Below, in pieces: positions 1 to 7,750 of a stretch of DNA of 64,000 bases (the stretch's first letter is position 1; each line of letters opens with the position of its first letter). The translations under genes and the position numbers were made by a program. The stretch comes from Tunicatimonas pelagia (GTDB taxonomy: Bacteria > Bacteroidota > Bacteroidia > Cytophagales > Cyclobacteriaceae). The stretch lies in NCBI RefSeq assembly GCF_030506325.1, contig NZ_CP120683.1, forward strand, positions 2,108,001 through 2,172,000, in the 5' to 3' direction. Under the pieces are notes generated by a model that ran no database searches, was not told the origin of the DNA, and saw only the letters and a program-made list of their open reading frames with translations.

Positions 1-117
1 CTCGTATTTTGTATCCAGGCTAGCTAGCACCGCTTTTTCTGCTTTGGATAGCTTAGATTGGGCAAAGCCCGGGAGAACCATGCCGAGGCTTACCAAAAAC
101 GTAACGAATATTCTCAA
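1..117 (-). CDS. N-terminus of an exported protein (partial, runs off the window)
   Basis: Only the first 39 codons are present. Read from a TTG at 117-115 the peptide begins MRIFVTFLVSLGMVLPGFAQ, a good signal peptide with a likely cleavage after the A-Q pair, followed by SKLSKAEKAVLASLD. The only ATG in frame (81-79) would cut the hydrophobic core, which is why the TTG is preferred; an in-frame stop lies about 50 bases upstream of it. The mature start faintly resembles exported M20-type amidohydrolases, but too little is visible for a functional call. Confidence 0.5.
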   Translation of the reverse strand, partial: MRIFVTFLVSLGMVLPGFAQSKLSKAEKAVLASLDTKYE

Positions 118-238
118 AAGTACGGCTACCAGATTAATGAGACAACCAGAAGGTTAAATTTTCTAGGAAAAGAGTATGTCTAGGTAATGTTAGGTAGCTC
201 CTGACTCATTGAGAGTGCTAATAGCGATAGGAAATTTG

Positions 239-246
239 TATATTTC
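239..246 (+). promoter_or_regulatory. possible -7 promoter element (TATATTTC)
   Basis: TATATTTC differs by one base from the Bacteroidota -7 consensus TAnnTTTG and lies 23 bases before the ATG of the Dabb-domain gene. No convincing -33 element was identified. Confidence 0.3.
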
Positions 247-269
247 GGACTAACCTAACCTTATTAATC

Positions 270-653
270 ATGCAAAAACTTATTTGCCTATTCTTTTTCT
301 TAACATTCTGCACCATGACAACCTTTGCCCAATCCGACAATAATGATGTTCGTCACGTAGTGGTATTTAAGTACAAAGCGGATGCATCAGAGGCGGATAT
401 TCAGAAAGTGACCGATAGCTTCCGCGATTTACAAAACAAGATTCCCGGCATAGTCTCCTTCGAGCACGGCATCAACAACAGCCCCGAAGGAAAAAATATG
501 GGCTTCACCCACGTTTACCTACTCACTTTTGAAGATGCCGCCGCTCGCGACACCTACCTCCCTCACCCCGAACACAAAAAATTCGGCAGTCTGCTCGGCG
601 AATTAGATGTGCTAGAAGATGTATTTGTAGTGGATTATACGGTGGGGGAATAA
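270..653 (+). CDS. exported Dabb-domain (stress-responsive alpha/beta barrel) protein
   Basis: The 127-residue product has a signal peptide (residues 1-21, ending TFAQ) and then one Dabb domain over nearly all the rest. It shows the family pattern: an early RHVVVFKYK strand, a helix with PGIVSFEHG, a GFTHVYLLTF strand, and the HPEHKKF segment before the last strand. Dabb proteins are small ferredoxin-like dimers; some are enzymes of polyketide or alkylresorcinol cyclisation, and most have no assigned function. The periplasmic form is common in Bacteroidota. It stands alone, with a possible promoter just upstream. The family call is solid and the role unknown. Confidence 0.8.
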   Translation: MQKLICLFFFLTFCTMTTFAQSDNNDVRHVVVFKYKADASEADIQKVTDSFRDLQNKIPGIVSFEHGINNSPEGKNMGFTHVYLLTFEDAAARDTYLPHPEHKKFGSLLGELDVLEDVFVVDYTVGE

Positions 654-823
654 CAGCGCATAAATATCCGATAGTTATCTCGAGCGAAGAGCGAGCAAAG
701 TAATTCTTAAAAATAAAATACCTCTTTCAAGTTGGATCGTTTGAAGAAGCGATGCATCAATCTACTTTCTGAACCACACTGCCACTCATTACGCACTAGT
801 TGTTAAAACGTTATTTTTATCTT

Positions 824-1078
824 ATGACTGCCATTGAACTGAAAAGTCGGGTTTATCAGCAAATTGCCCACTTAGACGAGGCACAATTAGAAAAGCTGTA
901 TGAGTTGCTAGACCAGGAATTTGTGACCCCTACGACAAAGTCGTCTCAAGCTACGAAAAAGCGACCTTTGGGAAATATGAAGGACAAAATATGGATGACT
1001 GATGATTGGAATTCAGATGAAGTAAATCAGGAAATTGCCCAGTTGTTCAACGAAGGCTCTGTCTTTCCTAAAGAATAA
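824..1078 (+). CDS. DUF2281-type antitoxin of a VapBC-like pair
   Basis: This 84-residue protein has an N-terminal helical part (ELKSRVYQQIAHLDEAQLEKL) and a C-terminal RPLGNMKDKIWMTDDW segment. The latter matches the G-x-x-K-x-x-I-x-M-x-D-D-W/F signature of DUF2281 antitoxins. I start it at the ATG at 824 rather than the upstream TTG at 800, because that ATG opens directly on the conserved helix. Its stop overlaps the next start by one base (TAATG), the usual coupling of antitoxin and toxin. It should bind and neutralise the adjacent PIN toxin and repress the pair's own promoter; that role is inferred from family and order. Confidence 0.75.
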   Translation: MTAIELKSRVYQQIAHLDEAQLEKLYELLDQEFVTPTTKSSQATKKRPLGNMKDKIWMTDDWNSDEVNQEIAQLFNEGSVFPKE

Positions 1079-1458
1079 TGCATTATTTGCTAGATACTCA
1101 CATTTTTCTCTGGAGCTTACGTGATCCAGAAAAACTCTCATCTAAGGCATTAGCAGTTCTAGAAAGCACTGAAAATATTGTATACGTAAGTGCGGCAGTG
1201 AGTTGGGAAATTTTCGTGAAGCGGGCAAAAGGAACACTTGCTTTTACTGGAGACGTTTCCGATATTCTGGATCAGCAATCTTTTGAGCCTCTACCAATTA
1301 GTCATCAGCATACCACTGCTCTGGAAAAACTTCCGACTATTCGTCACGATCCGTTCGACCGAATTATGATCGCTCAGGCGATTATCGAGGATTTAACGTT
1401 TATCACCAGAGATAGAATGATATTGAAGTATGAGGATGTCAAACTTTTGAAGGGCTAG
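1078..1458 (+). CDS. vapC: PIN-domain toxin, VapC family
   Basis: The 126-residue PIN domain has the expected acidic residues: Asp in YLLDTHIFLW (about residue 6), Glu in SWEIFVK, Asp in HDPFDRIMIAQA and Asp in ITRDRMI. These form the Mg-dependent RNase site. VapC toxins cleave tRNA or rRNA and stop growth when the antitoxin is lost. The length is normal and the frame intact, so the toxin looks active. It is translationally coupled to the DUF2281 antitoxin gene. This is the Sll0205-like subgroup of PIN toxins, by the LDTH-LW motif. Confidence 0.85.
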   Translation: MHYLLDTHIFLWSLRDPEKLSSKALAVLESTENIVYVSAAVSWEIFVKRAKGTLAFTGDVSDILDQQSFEPLPISHQHTTALEKLPTIRHDPFDRIMIAQAIIEDLTFITRDRMILKYEDVKLLKG

Positions 1459-1494
1459 TTTCTCTTCTCTGAGTCTGCACAATTTGACAGTTAT

Positions 1495-2202
1495 TCAAAA
1501 CACTCTCCTTTCAAAAACCCTTGCCAATACAAACAGCACCACCCCATAAACTGCTAAACCCACAGTGTAAAACAACCAGAAGTTTCCGCCGTAGGCAATG
1601 GCTTCTACGCTGCGGAACGACCAGTAGGTGGGAATGATGGCAAAGCCTTCCAACGCACTATAGTCTAGGAAATAGCGGAGGATAGGGAGGTTGAGCACCA
1701 GATTGAAAATTTTGAACTGAGCCAAGCCTTCCATTTTGTTGCGGGCGAAGGTCGCCGTCAGTAGGGCGAGTAGTGGGGCGATCAGACTGTACTGAATAGC
1801 GAGAAGTAGTGCTTTTTCAAATGGTATCGCTACTAAATCTCCGTACATCAATAGCATTAAGTTGACAATAATGGAGATCATTACTCCAGCAGCTAAGCGA
1901 AGTAGAACGAAGATTCCGGCTGAGATGGGAGCAACCCGCAGCGCACTGAATACATTTTCGTCTTTTTCTTCCAGAAACAGAAAACCATTGATGAAGCCAA
2001 ACATAGTGGCGGACTGCATGCAAGCCCACATCAGAATTACCGGATGGTAAGGTTCAATCACCGGGTACAGTTCGCTAAGATAAGGTACCAGCAACTTCAC
2101 AATTGCTAGAGCGATGAGCGGGAAGAATAGCAAGCCCTTTAGCAGTGGTTCGCGGAAGGTGATTCGGAAATCGTTGTGGCTAATCAGCAGTAGTTGTTTC
2201 AT
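1495..2202 (-). CDS. ABC transporter permease (second of two)
   Basis: This 235-residue membrane protein shows about six hydrophobic segments and no soluble domain. It is the third gene of the TetR-ATPase-permease-permease operon. Start: ATG at 2202-2200 overlaps the previous stop by four bases (ATGA), so the longer TTG-initiated reading is not used. The arrangement (one ATPase, two short dissimilar permeases) is that of drug or fluoroquinolone-type ABC-2 exporters, but the substrate cannot be read from the sequence. Confidence 0.8.
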   Translation of the reverse strand: MKQLLLISHNDFRITFREPLLKGLLFFPLIALAIVKLLVPYLSELYPVIEPYHPVILMWACMQSATMFGFINGFLFLEEKDENVFSALRVAPISAGIFVLLRLAAGVMISIIVNLMLLMYGDLVAIPFEKALLLAIQYSLIAPLLALLTATFARNKMEGLAQFKIFNLVLNLPILRYFLDYSALEGFAIIPTYWSFRSVEAIAYGGNFWLFYTVGLAVYGVVLFVLARVFERRVF

Positions 2203-2891
2203 GACCAAATGTGTTTACGGAATGACGCTCGGGCGAGGTAGTAGCTGCCAACCACGGCTAGTGTACCGTAGCCGTAAGCGTAGGCTAATTCTGCGGTCGA
2301 TACATCTTCAAAAGCGGCTTGTATCAACAAAATACTTGGATACGACGGAATGGGGTAAAACCAGACTGAAGAAGCCGCGCCAAAGAAGGGAATAAACGGT
2401 AGAGCGGTGAGAATCAGCAGTGGAATCATCCGCACTATAAATTGGTTAAACGAATTAGTTTGAGCTACCAGCCAACCACCCAGAAAAATATAGAACAAAC
2501 TAGCTCCAATTACACCCATTGCGAAGTGAACGTACTGAAACTGCCAACCGTAACCTGCCCAAGCCATCAGGAAGGAAGTAACTAAAGCCACTGCCGTAAG
2601 TGAGATTGCTTTAGACCAAAGGTAGGTGTCAGTAGATAAAGGTGATACCGCCAAGGCTTCCAGTGTGTGCTGATCCTTTTCAAACAACACTAACGCACCA
2701 ATAAACATAAGCCCAGTTACTACCGGATCGTTGTAAATCAGGAGTACCAGTAGTTTTTCTAAACCACCTAAGTCTTTCAGCAGGTAGAATAACCCTAAAT
2801 ACAACCCAGCTAGAACCAGTGAAACTACGATTAACTGATTGCGATGTAGTAACACTATATCCCAACGAAGCAAGTGAGTGAGTGATTTCAT
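2199..2891 (-). CDS. ABC transporter permease (first of two)
   Basis: This integral membrane protein of 230 residues has six predicted hydrophobic stretches, beginning with a cytoplasmic N-terminus (MKSLTHLLRWD) typical of ABC-2 type permeases. It overlaps the ATPase gene upstream by four bases (2888-2891) and the second permease gene downstream by four, so the three are translationally coupled. Together the two permeases should form the heterodimeric channel of an exporter driven by the adjacent ATPase. Confidence 0.8.
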   Translation of the reverse strand: MKSLTHLLRWDIVLLHRNQLIVVSLVLAGLYLGLFYLLKDLGGLEKLLVLLIYNDPVVTGLMFIGALVLFEKDQHTLEALAVSPLSTDTYLWSKAISLTAVALVTSFLMAWAGYGWQFQYVHFAMGVIGASLFYIFLGGWLVAQTNSFNQFIVRMIPLLILTALPFIPFFGAASSVWFYPIPSYPSILLIQAAFEDVSTAELAYAYGYGTLAVVGSYYLARASFRKHIWS

Positions 2892-3736
2892 ACTAAGCTT
2901 TGTCCGGTTAGTTTGATAAATACATCCTCTAGCGTCGCTTCTTCTGAGTGAATGGTTCGGATATTGTTCTCCCGCAGAATAGATAGAAAACCTTCGTTTT
3001 GGCCGAGCGTATCCAACGCGTATTCGTAAGCAGTACCGTTATTCTCAGCTTCAACCCGCACTTTTCGCTGTCCGTGCTGCAACTTCAACGTGGCCGGACG
3101 ATCCAAAGCTTTAATTTCCCCATCAATAATCAAGGCGATGCGGTCGCAGAGAGCGTCGGCATCGTACATGCTGTGGGTAGTGATGAAGATCGTTTTTCCC
3201 TGAGACTTTAAGTCCAGAATGATGTCTTTAATAATTTTTCCGTTCATGGGATCTAGACCCGACGTAGGTTCGTCCAGAAACAGAATATCCGGGTCGTGCA
3301 GAAAGGAGCGGATAAAATTTAGTCGCATCTTCATGCCTTTAGAAAAGTCAGCGACAGGTTTGTCTGCATCATCTTTCAACCCTACCTTATCCAGCAATTC
3401 GTGAAAATCAGTTGGTTTCTTCTCGTAGAAGTTGGCGAAGAATTGCAGGTTTTCTAGCGCAGTCAATTTCAAGTAATGATTGGGTAGCTCGAAGCTTACG
3501 CCAATGCGCTGGTAAAAATCCTTGCCCCAACCAAACAAGTCTTTTCCCTGAATCTGCACTTGGCCGTCGTAACCATCCAGCAGTTTGTACAGAATTTTTT
3601 GAGTCGTACTTTTTCCGCTGCCACTCGGACCAAGAAAGCCAAATATTTCCCCAGGATCAATCGCAAAGGAGATACCTTTCAGGGTAGGATCTGAGTTTTT
3701 GGGGTAGGTATACCGAAGGTCGTTTACTGTTATCAT
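2888..3736 (-). CDS. ABC transporter ATP-binding protein
   Basis: The 282-residue protein has a Walker A GPSGSGKST (residues 36-44), a degenerate signature FSKGMKMRL (131-139; usual LSGGQ), a Walker B ILFLDEP (151-157) with D-loop SGLDP, and the switch His in TTHS. After the nucleotide-binding domain there is a 60-70 residue C-terminal extension, as in DrrA/CcmA-like drug exporters. It hydrolyses ATP to drive the two permeases encoded directly downstream. Confidence 0.9.
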   Translation of the reverse strand: MITVNDLRYTYPKNSDPTLKGISFAIDPGEIFGFLGPSGSGKSTTQKILYKLLDGYDGQVQIQGKDLFGWGKDFYQRIGVSFELPNHYLKLTALENLQFFANFYEKKPTDFHELLDKVGLKDDADKPVADFSKGMKMRLNFIRSFLHDPDILFLDEPTSGLDPMNGKIIKDIILDLKSQGKTIFITTHSMYDADALCDRIALIIDGEIKALDRPATLKLQHGQRKVRVEAENNGTAYEYALDTLGQNEGFLSILRENNIRTIHSEEATLEDVFIKLTGQSLV

Positions 3737-3824
3737 GACTATTTAAGGTTATCGGATATAATCAAAGTCACTTGTTAGATGGCTCTGATTAGGTTATTTA
3801 TTTTCCATTATCCTCTTTCAATTT

Positions 3825-4481
3825 TCAATTGCTCTTCATCCCCGATTGTAAAATATTAATAAGTTGCCGAAGTACTTGAGTGTACTCAGCTTCACTGGCT
3901 TGTATTACCGAACCTAAGGGGTTAGCATCACTATCAGCTGGCGCTAGCATTTCCAACAAGGTCTTACTAATCTGTATGATTAGTCGAGCCATCACAGTAG
4001 CGTCCAGATTCTTTTTCAGCTTGCCCTGCTCTTGCTGCTGCTTAATTATTGATGAGAAAAAGTTGACAGCCTCCTGATCGTAGCGAGCCATATCTTTTGC
4101 CACTGTGGGAATCAACTTCTCCTGACTATAGCGGTACAAGAAGCGGTTCATTATTGGGTACTGAGCATCAAAAGTTAACCCTTGATGAAATAAGGCTTCC
4201 AGCCAATCCCAAAAATTGTCGGGAGTAGTGGTCGTGGCCGATTGCATAAACTCTCGTTTTCGGGCGATCACATACTCTTTCAAATAAAGGTACAGGGCTT
4301 GCTTATCATCAAAGTACTGGTAAATACTTCCTTTGGCGATTCCTAACTTTTTCACTAATCGATTGAGGGAGGCTTCCTGATAGCTATGCAGCGCAAACTC
4401 TTCAAAAGCAGCTTCAATAAACTGTTGCTTTTTTTCGGAATTGAGCCGCTCAAATGTAGGCTTTGCTGTTAATGTGACCAT
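3825..4481 (-). CDS. TetR/AcrR family transcriptional regulator
   Basis: The 218-residue protein has an N-terminal helix-turn-helix with the family pattern A-x-x-x-F-A-x-x-x-Y-x-x-x-S (about residues 24-40) and the recognition segment GIAKGSIYQYFDDK, followed by an all-helical ligand-binding domain. It lies 88 bases upstream of the ABC genes in the same direction and probably autoregulates the whole unit. A 14-base perfect palindrome covers its start codon and is the natural operator candidate. The inducer is unknown. Confidence 0.9.
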   Translation of the reverse strand: MVTLTAKPTFERLNSEKKQQFIEAAFEEFALHSYQEASLNRLVKKLGIAKGSIYQYFDDKQALYLYLKEYVIARKREFMQSATTTTPDNFWDWLEALFHQGLTFDAQYPIMNRFLYRYSQEKLIPTVAKDMARYDQEAVNFFSSIIKQQQEQGKLKKNLDATVMARLIIQISKTLLEMLAPADSDANPLGSVIQASEAEYTQVLRQLINILQSGMKSN

Positions 4482-4488
4482 ATGGTCA
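4475..4488. promoter_or_regulatory. probable TetR operator, perfect palindrome over the start codon
   Basis: TGACCATATGGTCA is identical to its own reverse complement and covers the ATG of the TetR gene (4481-4479). TetR regulators commonly bind palindromes of this size next to their own gene. Binding here would block initiation of the TetR-ABC operon. The palindrome is seen; the role is inferred. Confidence 0.5.
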
Positions 4489-4562
4489 TAATTTATTCAG
4501 TTATTTAATACGAGACCTGTGCAAACTGGTTTCACTTTGGCTGAGAAATCTTAATTACTGCA

Positions 4563-4712
4563 TTGCCAACAGTGCTGGTTTTTCAACAGTATTATTGGCT
4601 GTGGGTAGTTGTGGCGTTTGCAATAATCATTTCCATTGTCAGTATCAATGTTTATCGAAAATCAGCTTCAATCCAGTACAGACTGTTGCAGAAAATAATG
4701 GATATTCTATAG
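4563..4712 (+). CDS. possible small single-pass membrane peptide
   Basis: An open frame read from TTG (4563) or GTG (4572) gives 46-49 residues with one strong hydrophobic helix (WLWVVVAFAIIISIVSI) followed by a basic, helical tail (VYRKSASIQYRLLQK). It sits in the gap between the divergent TetR and ArsR genes, 60 bases before the ArsR start. It has no ATG and no recognised homologue, so it may be a chance frame; the membrane-then-basic layout is the only support. Confidence 0.2.
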   Translation: MPTVLVFQQYYWLWVVVAFAIIISIVSINVYRKSASIQYRLLQKIMDIL

Positions 4713-4772
4713 GAATTAGCAAAAATTCGGTGAAGATATGAACACACTTTCATATATTTACGTAGACTAAGT

Positions 4773-5081
4773 ATGACTCAAGCAGTACCAACCCTCAATT
4801 CGGAAAAATTAGAGAAAGTTGCCTTTATTTTGAAGACGATTGCTCACCCGTTGCGGATTGCTATTGTGGATTTGCTCTCTAAGCGGGAAAAGATGATGGT
4901 GAATGAAATTACCGAAGCTTTAGGCTCGGAACAGTCCTTGGTATCGCATCATCTCACTAATATGAAACTGAAAGGAATCTTGGCTAGTGAGCGAGACGGC
5001 AAAAAGGTCTTTTATCACCTAAAAATGAGAGAGGTTGTGGGAGTGTTAGATTGTATGGACAAGTGCCAAGCAGTACTCTAA
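4773..5081 (+). CDS. ArsR/SmtB family transcriptional regulator
   Basis: The 102-residue winged helix protein has the family pattern: the IAHPLRIAIVDLL helix, the LGSEQSLVSHHLTNMKLKG recognition helix (about residues 50-68) and the wing SERDGKKVFYHL. It lacks the metal ligands of the classic ArsR site in the recognition helix but ends in a C-x3-C pair (LDCMDKC, residues 94 and 98). Its neighbours are sulfur-uptake membrane proteins of the YeeE/YedE type. In Serratia an ArsR regulator (PigS) controls a comparable pair, pmpA-pmpB, so a thiol or persulfide-responsive role is plausible but inferred. Confidence 0.85.
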   Translation: MTQAVPTLNSEKLEKVAFILKTIAHPLRIAIVDLLSKREKMMVNEITEALGSEQSLVSHHLTNMKLKGILASERDGKKVFYHLKMREVVGVLDCMDKCQAVL

Positions 5082-5223
5082 AAAAATTTTGCATAAAACA
5101 TGAAATAATTAACATATGATAATTTATAAATACATCACCTTAGCAAATAAACTTGCTCTGTATCAATATCCATCTGAGCGAGAGACTTTCACTTCCAATT
5201 GTTGATTTTCAACTAAAATACCT

Positions 5224-5488
5224 ATGAAATACTATCACGCTAAACAATTGGCCAATATTTCCTTTTCGGAAGCTGTAAATCGGGTTACCGAGGTTTTACA
5301 AGCTGGCAGAAAGTAAAATCAGAACCCTGCTGCCTTGCAATGTAGTGGTTCAGCAACTAGACCATCAAACCGTTGAAGTAGCAACCGCCGATTCAATGGC
5401 TTCCATGCAAGCAATGGAGAATGAATCGCTAACTGATATTGCTACCAAAGTGCAGAGTAAACTGAAACATGTGATTGACGCTTTGTAA
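5224..5488 (+). pseudogene. DUF302 gene with an internal deletion and frameshift
   Basis: The frame from the ATG at 5224 reads MKYYHAKQLANISFSEAVNR and VTEVLQA, a DUF302 N-terminus, then hits a stop at 5314-5316. From 5306, one frame over, the sequence continues as the DUF302 C-terminus (ESKIRTLLPCNVVVQQL... to a stop at 5486-5488). The middle of the domain, about 40 residues or 120 bases, is missing at the join (CAAGCTGGCAGAAAG), and the join is out of frame. DUF302 proteins often accompany sulfur and thiol genes such as those here. The reading is clear; a functional product is unlikely. Confidence 0.8.
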
Positions 5489-5551
5489 ATATTATTTCTA
5501 GAGACTTAACTTCCTCAAAAGAGCCGTTGTACTCTTTCTGACCATGATACT

Positions 5552-6109
5552 ATGAGAACATTACTATATGAACCCTGGCCTTGGTACATCGCCGGGCCGC
5601 TCATCGGGCTGATGATTCCGCTACTTTTACTACTGGCAAACAAGCAATTTGGCGTTTCTTCTTCGTTACGTCACGTGTGTGCGGCTTGCGCTCCTATGAA
5701 AATTCCGTTCTTTCAGTACAATTGGCAAAGTGAGCGTTGGAACCTGATTTTTGTAGTGGGTATTTTGTTAGGCGGTATGCTGGCCAGCTTTTTCATGCCC
5801 TTAACGGAGGCAGTGCCGATTACCGAAGAAACTACTGCCCAACTCAAGACACTGGGAATAGAAGAGTTCAGTGGGCTTATGCCCACTAATCTCTTTTCTT
5901 GGAACAATCTATTTACAGCTCAAGGGTTTGTATTGATGGTAGTAGGCGGTTTTTTGGTAGGCTTCGGTGCCCGCTATGCCGGAGGTTGCACTTCCGGGCA
6001 CGCTATTATGGGATTGTCAAATCTACAGTGGCCTTCATTGGTAGCCGTCATCGGATTCTTTATTGGCGGACTGACAGCTACATATTTTATCTTACCCTGG
6101 CTATTCTAA
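5552..6109 (+). CDS. YeeE/YedE family sulfur transport membrane protein (PmpA-like)
   Basis: The 185-residue membrane protein carries the family motif GGCTSGHAIMG near the C-terminus (about residue 145) and an extra cysteine-rich patch, VCAACAP, near residue 45. YeeE/YedE proteins import thiosulfate or related reduced sulfur through cysteines lining the channel. This is a half-size member; the second half is the next gene, 11 bases downstream. The ArsR regulator upstream is probably its repressor. Substrate is inferred from family only. Confidence 0.8.
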   Translation: MRTLLYEPWPWYIAGPLIGLMIPLLLLLANKQFGVSSSLRHVCAACAPMKIPFFQYNWQSERWNLIFVVGILLGGMLASFFMPLTEAVPITEETTAQLKTLGIEEFSGLMPTNLFSWNNLFTAQGFVLMVVGGFLVGFGARYAGGCTSGHAIMGLSNLQWPSLVAVIGFFIGGLTATYFILPWLF

Positions 6110-6120
6110 TCCAAGCTAAT

Positions 6121-6591
6121 ATGACACACTCTACGGTAAATAAAAGACCCGAAAAAATTTCGGACAATCTCTCTGAATTATTTCAGTATCTGAAATTTTT
6201 GCTACTTGGTATCTTCTTTGGTTTTACGCTCACCAAAGCAGAAGTGATCTCCTGGTTCCGTATTCAAGAAATGTTTCGCTTTGAATCTTTCCATATGTAC
6301 GGAGTAATTGGTTCTGCCGCAGTGGTAGGCATGATCGCCCTCTTTCTGATTCGCCGGTTTAGTCTCAGATCAGTTGATGGTGAAAAAATCGTACTGAGGC
6401 CTAAGAAATTTCATACTGGAACTATAATCGGCGGAACTATATTTGGGTTAGGTTGGGCATTAACCGGTGCCTGTCCCGGTCCACTTTTCGCACTAGTTGG
6501 TAACGGATTCGGCATAATGCTGGTGCCACTGGTCAGTGCCATCATAGGTACTTGGGTATACGGCTACCTCCGAGAAAGCCTACCGCATTAG
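6121..6591 (+). CDS. YeeE/YedE-related membrane protein (DUF6691, PmpB-like)
   Basis: This 156-residue membrane protein has the second-half signature GLGWALTGACPGPLFALVGNG, with its conserved Cys in GACPGP (about residue 120), and four hydrophobic helices. It starts at the ATG at 6121; a longer overlapping frame reaching back to 5899 is a shadow of the preceding gene. With the adjacent PmpA-like protein it should form one transporter for reduced sulfur. Tight spacing shows co-transcription. Confidence 0.8.
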   Translation: MTHSTVNKRPEKISDNLSELFQYLKFLLLGIFFGFTLTKAEVISWFRIQEMFRFESFHMYGVIGSAAVVGMIALFLIRRFSLRSVDGEKIVLRPKKFHTGTIIGGTIFGLGWALTGACPGPLFALVGNGFGIMLVPLVSAIIGTWVYGYLRESLPH

Positions 6592-6685
6592 TAGCTAAAT
6601 AGCAGAACACTATCGCAGTCTGCTCATTATTCTGTCCAGACTTCTTTCTATCAGATTCTTTCCTACCAGCAGCACTAGTTTAAAG

Positions 6686-6693
6686 TATTTTTG
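6686..6693 (+). promoter_or_regulatory. -7 promoter element (TATTTTTG)
   Basis: This is an exact match to the Bacteroidota -7 consensus TAnnTTTG, 24 bases before the ATG of the sigma factor gene. The -33 element is not clear. Confidence 0.35.
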
Positions 6694-6717
6694 GCTTCTG
6701 TTCGTCTTACCTAAAGA

Positions 6718-7290
6718 ATGGAAGACCCTACTGATACCTTGGTGCCTAAACCCTCTCCACCCAAAATTGTGCAGGTAGTCAAAGACTATGGCAACCGACT
6801 CTTTCGCTTCATCCGAGGGCGAGTAGGCTCGGATGAGGACGCAGAAGATATTTTGCAGGAGGTGTGGTATCAGTTAAGCCATTCGGTTAATATTGAGGAA
6901 ATTGAGCAAATTAGCGGATGGCTATACCGAGTAGCCCGAAACAAAATTGTAGATAAGCACCGTAAGAAAAAGCCAGATTCGCTGGGCGATCATTTACACG
7001 GAGAGGATGGTGAATTTAGTATAAAAGCTATTTTACTAGCGGACGACCACGATCCTGAAACTGAATATCTCAAGGAAATTTTTTGGCAAGAACTGTTTGT
7101 TGCTCTGGAGGAACTTCCCGAAAACCAGCGGCGGGTATTTGTGGAAAATGAATTAGAAAATAAAACTTTGCAACAAATTGCGGATGAGAGCGGAGAAAAG
7201 CTAAAAACGATTATTTCTCGAAAGGGGTATGCCGTAAAACATTTACGCCGCCGACTGGAAACCTTGTATCACGAATTTTTATCTTACTAA
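6718..7290 (+). CDS. ECF-type sigma-70 family RNA polymerase sigma factor
   Basis: The 190-residue protein has region 2 (YGNRLFRFIRGRV, DAEDILQEVWYQL, the ISGWLYRVARNKIVD -10 recognition helix, residues about 25-95) and region 4 (LEELPENQRRVFVENELEN with the helix-turn-helix TLQQIADESGEKLKTIISR, about 135-180). The charged linker is longer than usual. No anti-sigma gene with the usual zinc motif follows; instead a short membrane protein gene begins 6 bases later and could do that job. The cluster ends in Hsp20, suggesting an envelope or protein-folding stress regulon (inference). Confidence 0.9.
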   Translation: MEDPTDTLVPKPSPPKIVQVVKDYGNRLFRFIRGRVGSDEDAEDILQEVWYQLSHSVNIEEIEQISGWLYRVARNKIVDKHRKKKPDSLGDHLHGEDGEFSIKAILLADDHDPETEYLKEIFWQELFVALEELPENQRRVFVENELENKTLQQIADESGEKLKTIISRKGYAVKHLRRRLETLYHEFLSY

Positions 7291-7296
7291 GCGCCC

Positions 7297-7605
7297 ATGA
7301 CTCCTAGAAAACGCCACCGAAGATTTTTCTTTTTCCTATTTGTTTCGCTGCTAATTGGAGCACTATCAGGAGTGGTAATGATGCTGTGGAATGCTATTCT
7401 TACTGATGTACTTAATGCTAAACCCATTACCTACCCCCAGGCTTTAGGATTGTTTATTTTGTGCCGAATACTATTTGGGAGTTTTCGCCTCGGAGGCACC
7501 GGCCGCTCACCCTGGAAAAAACACCGTCGAGGCCGATGGAGTAATTTGAGTCAGGAAGAAAAAACTAGGTTGAAGGAAGAGTGGCGCAAACGCTGCAACC
7601 GATAA
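7297..7605 (+). CDS. small two-helix membrane protein linked to the sigma factor
   Basis: This 102-residue protein has a basic N-terminus (MTPRKRHRRF), two hydrophobic segments (about residues 11-35 and 45-65), and a basic, helical C-terminus rich in Lys, Arg and Glu (SQEEKTRLKEEWRKR). It sits 6 bases after the sigma factor, almost certainly co-transcribed. Proteins of this shape are frequent next to ECF sigma genes in Bacteroidota but have no assigned function. A membrane anchor for sigma regulation is possible; nothing in the sequence proves it. Confidence 0.65.
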   Translation: MTPRKRHRRFFFFLFVSLLIGALSGVVMMLWNAILTDVLNAKPITYPQALGLFILCRILFGSFRLGGTGRSPWKKHRRGRWSNLSQEEKTRLKEEWRKRCNR

Positions 7606-7750
7606 ACTCATCTGCTTTTCCCGCAGTTCACTTTCATCCGGCGAGATCTTCCCGAAAATATTTTTCAAAAAAATTACCGATTTGGTAAAGTAATTTCCGA
7701 AGTCGCCCGTCTTCTGCTGTGAAAAAGTAATTACACTAAAAATAGTAACC

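Noticed and set aside
2680-2865. Minus-strand frame inside the permease gene
   Set aside because: Shadow of the real permease frame; low-complexity translation without domain features.
5899-6120. Extended frame giving the second YeeE/YedE protein 74 more residues
   Set aside because: It overlaps the first transporter gene and translates to non-family sequence; the family start is at 6121.
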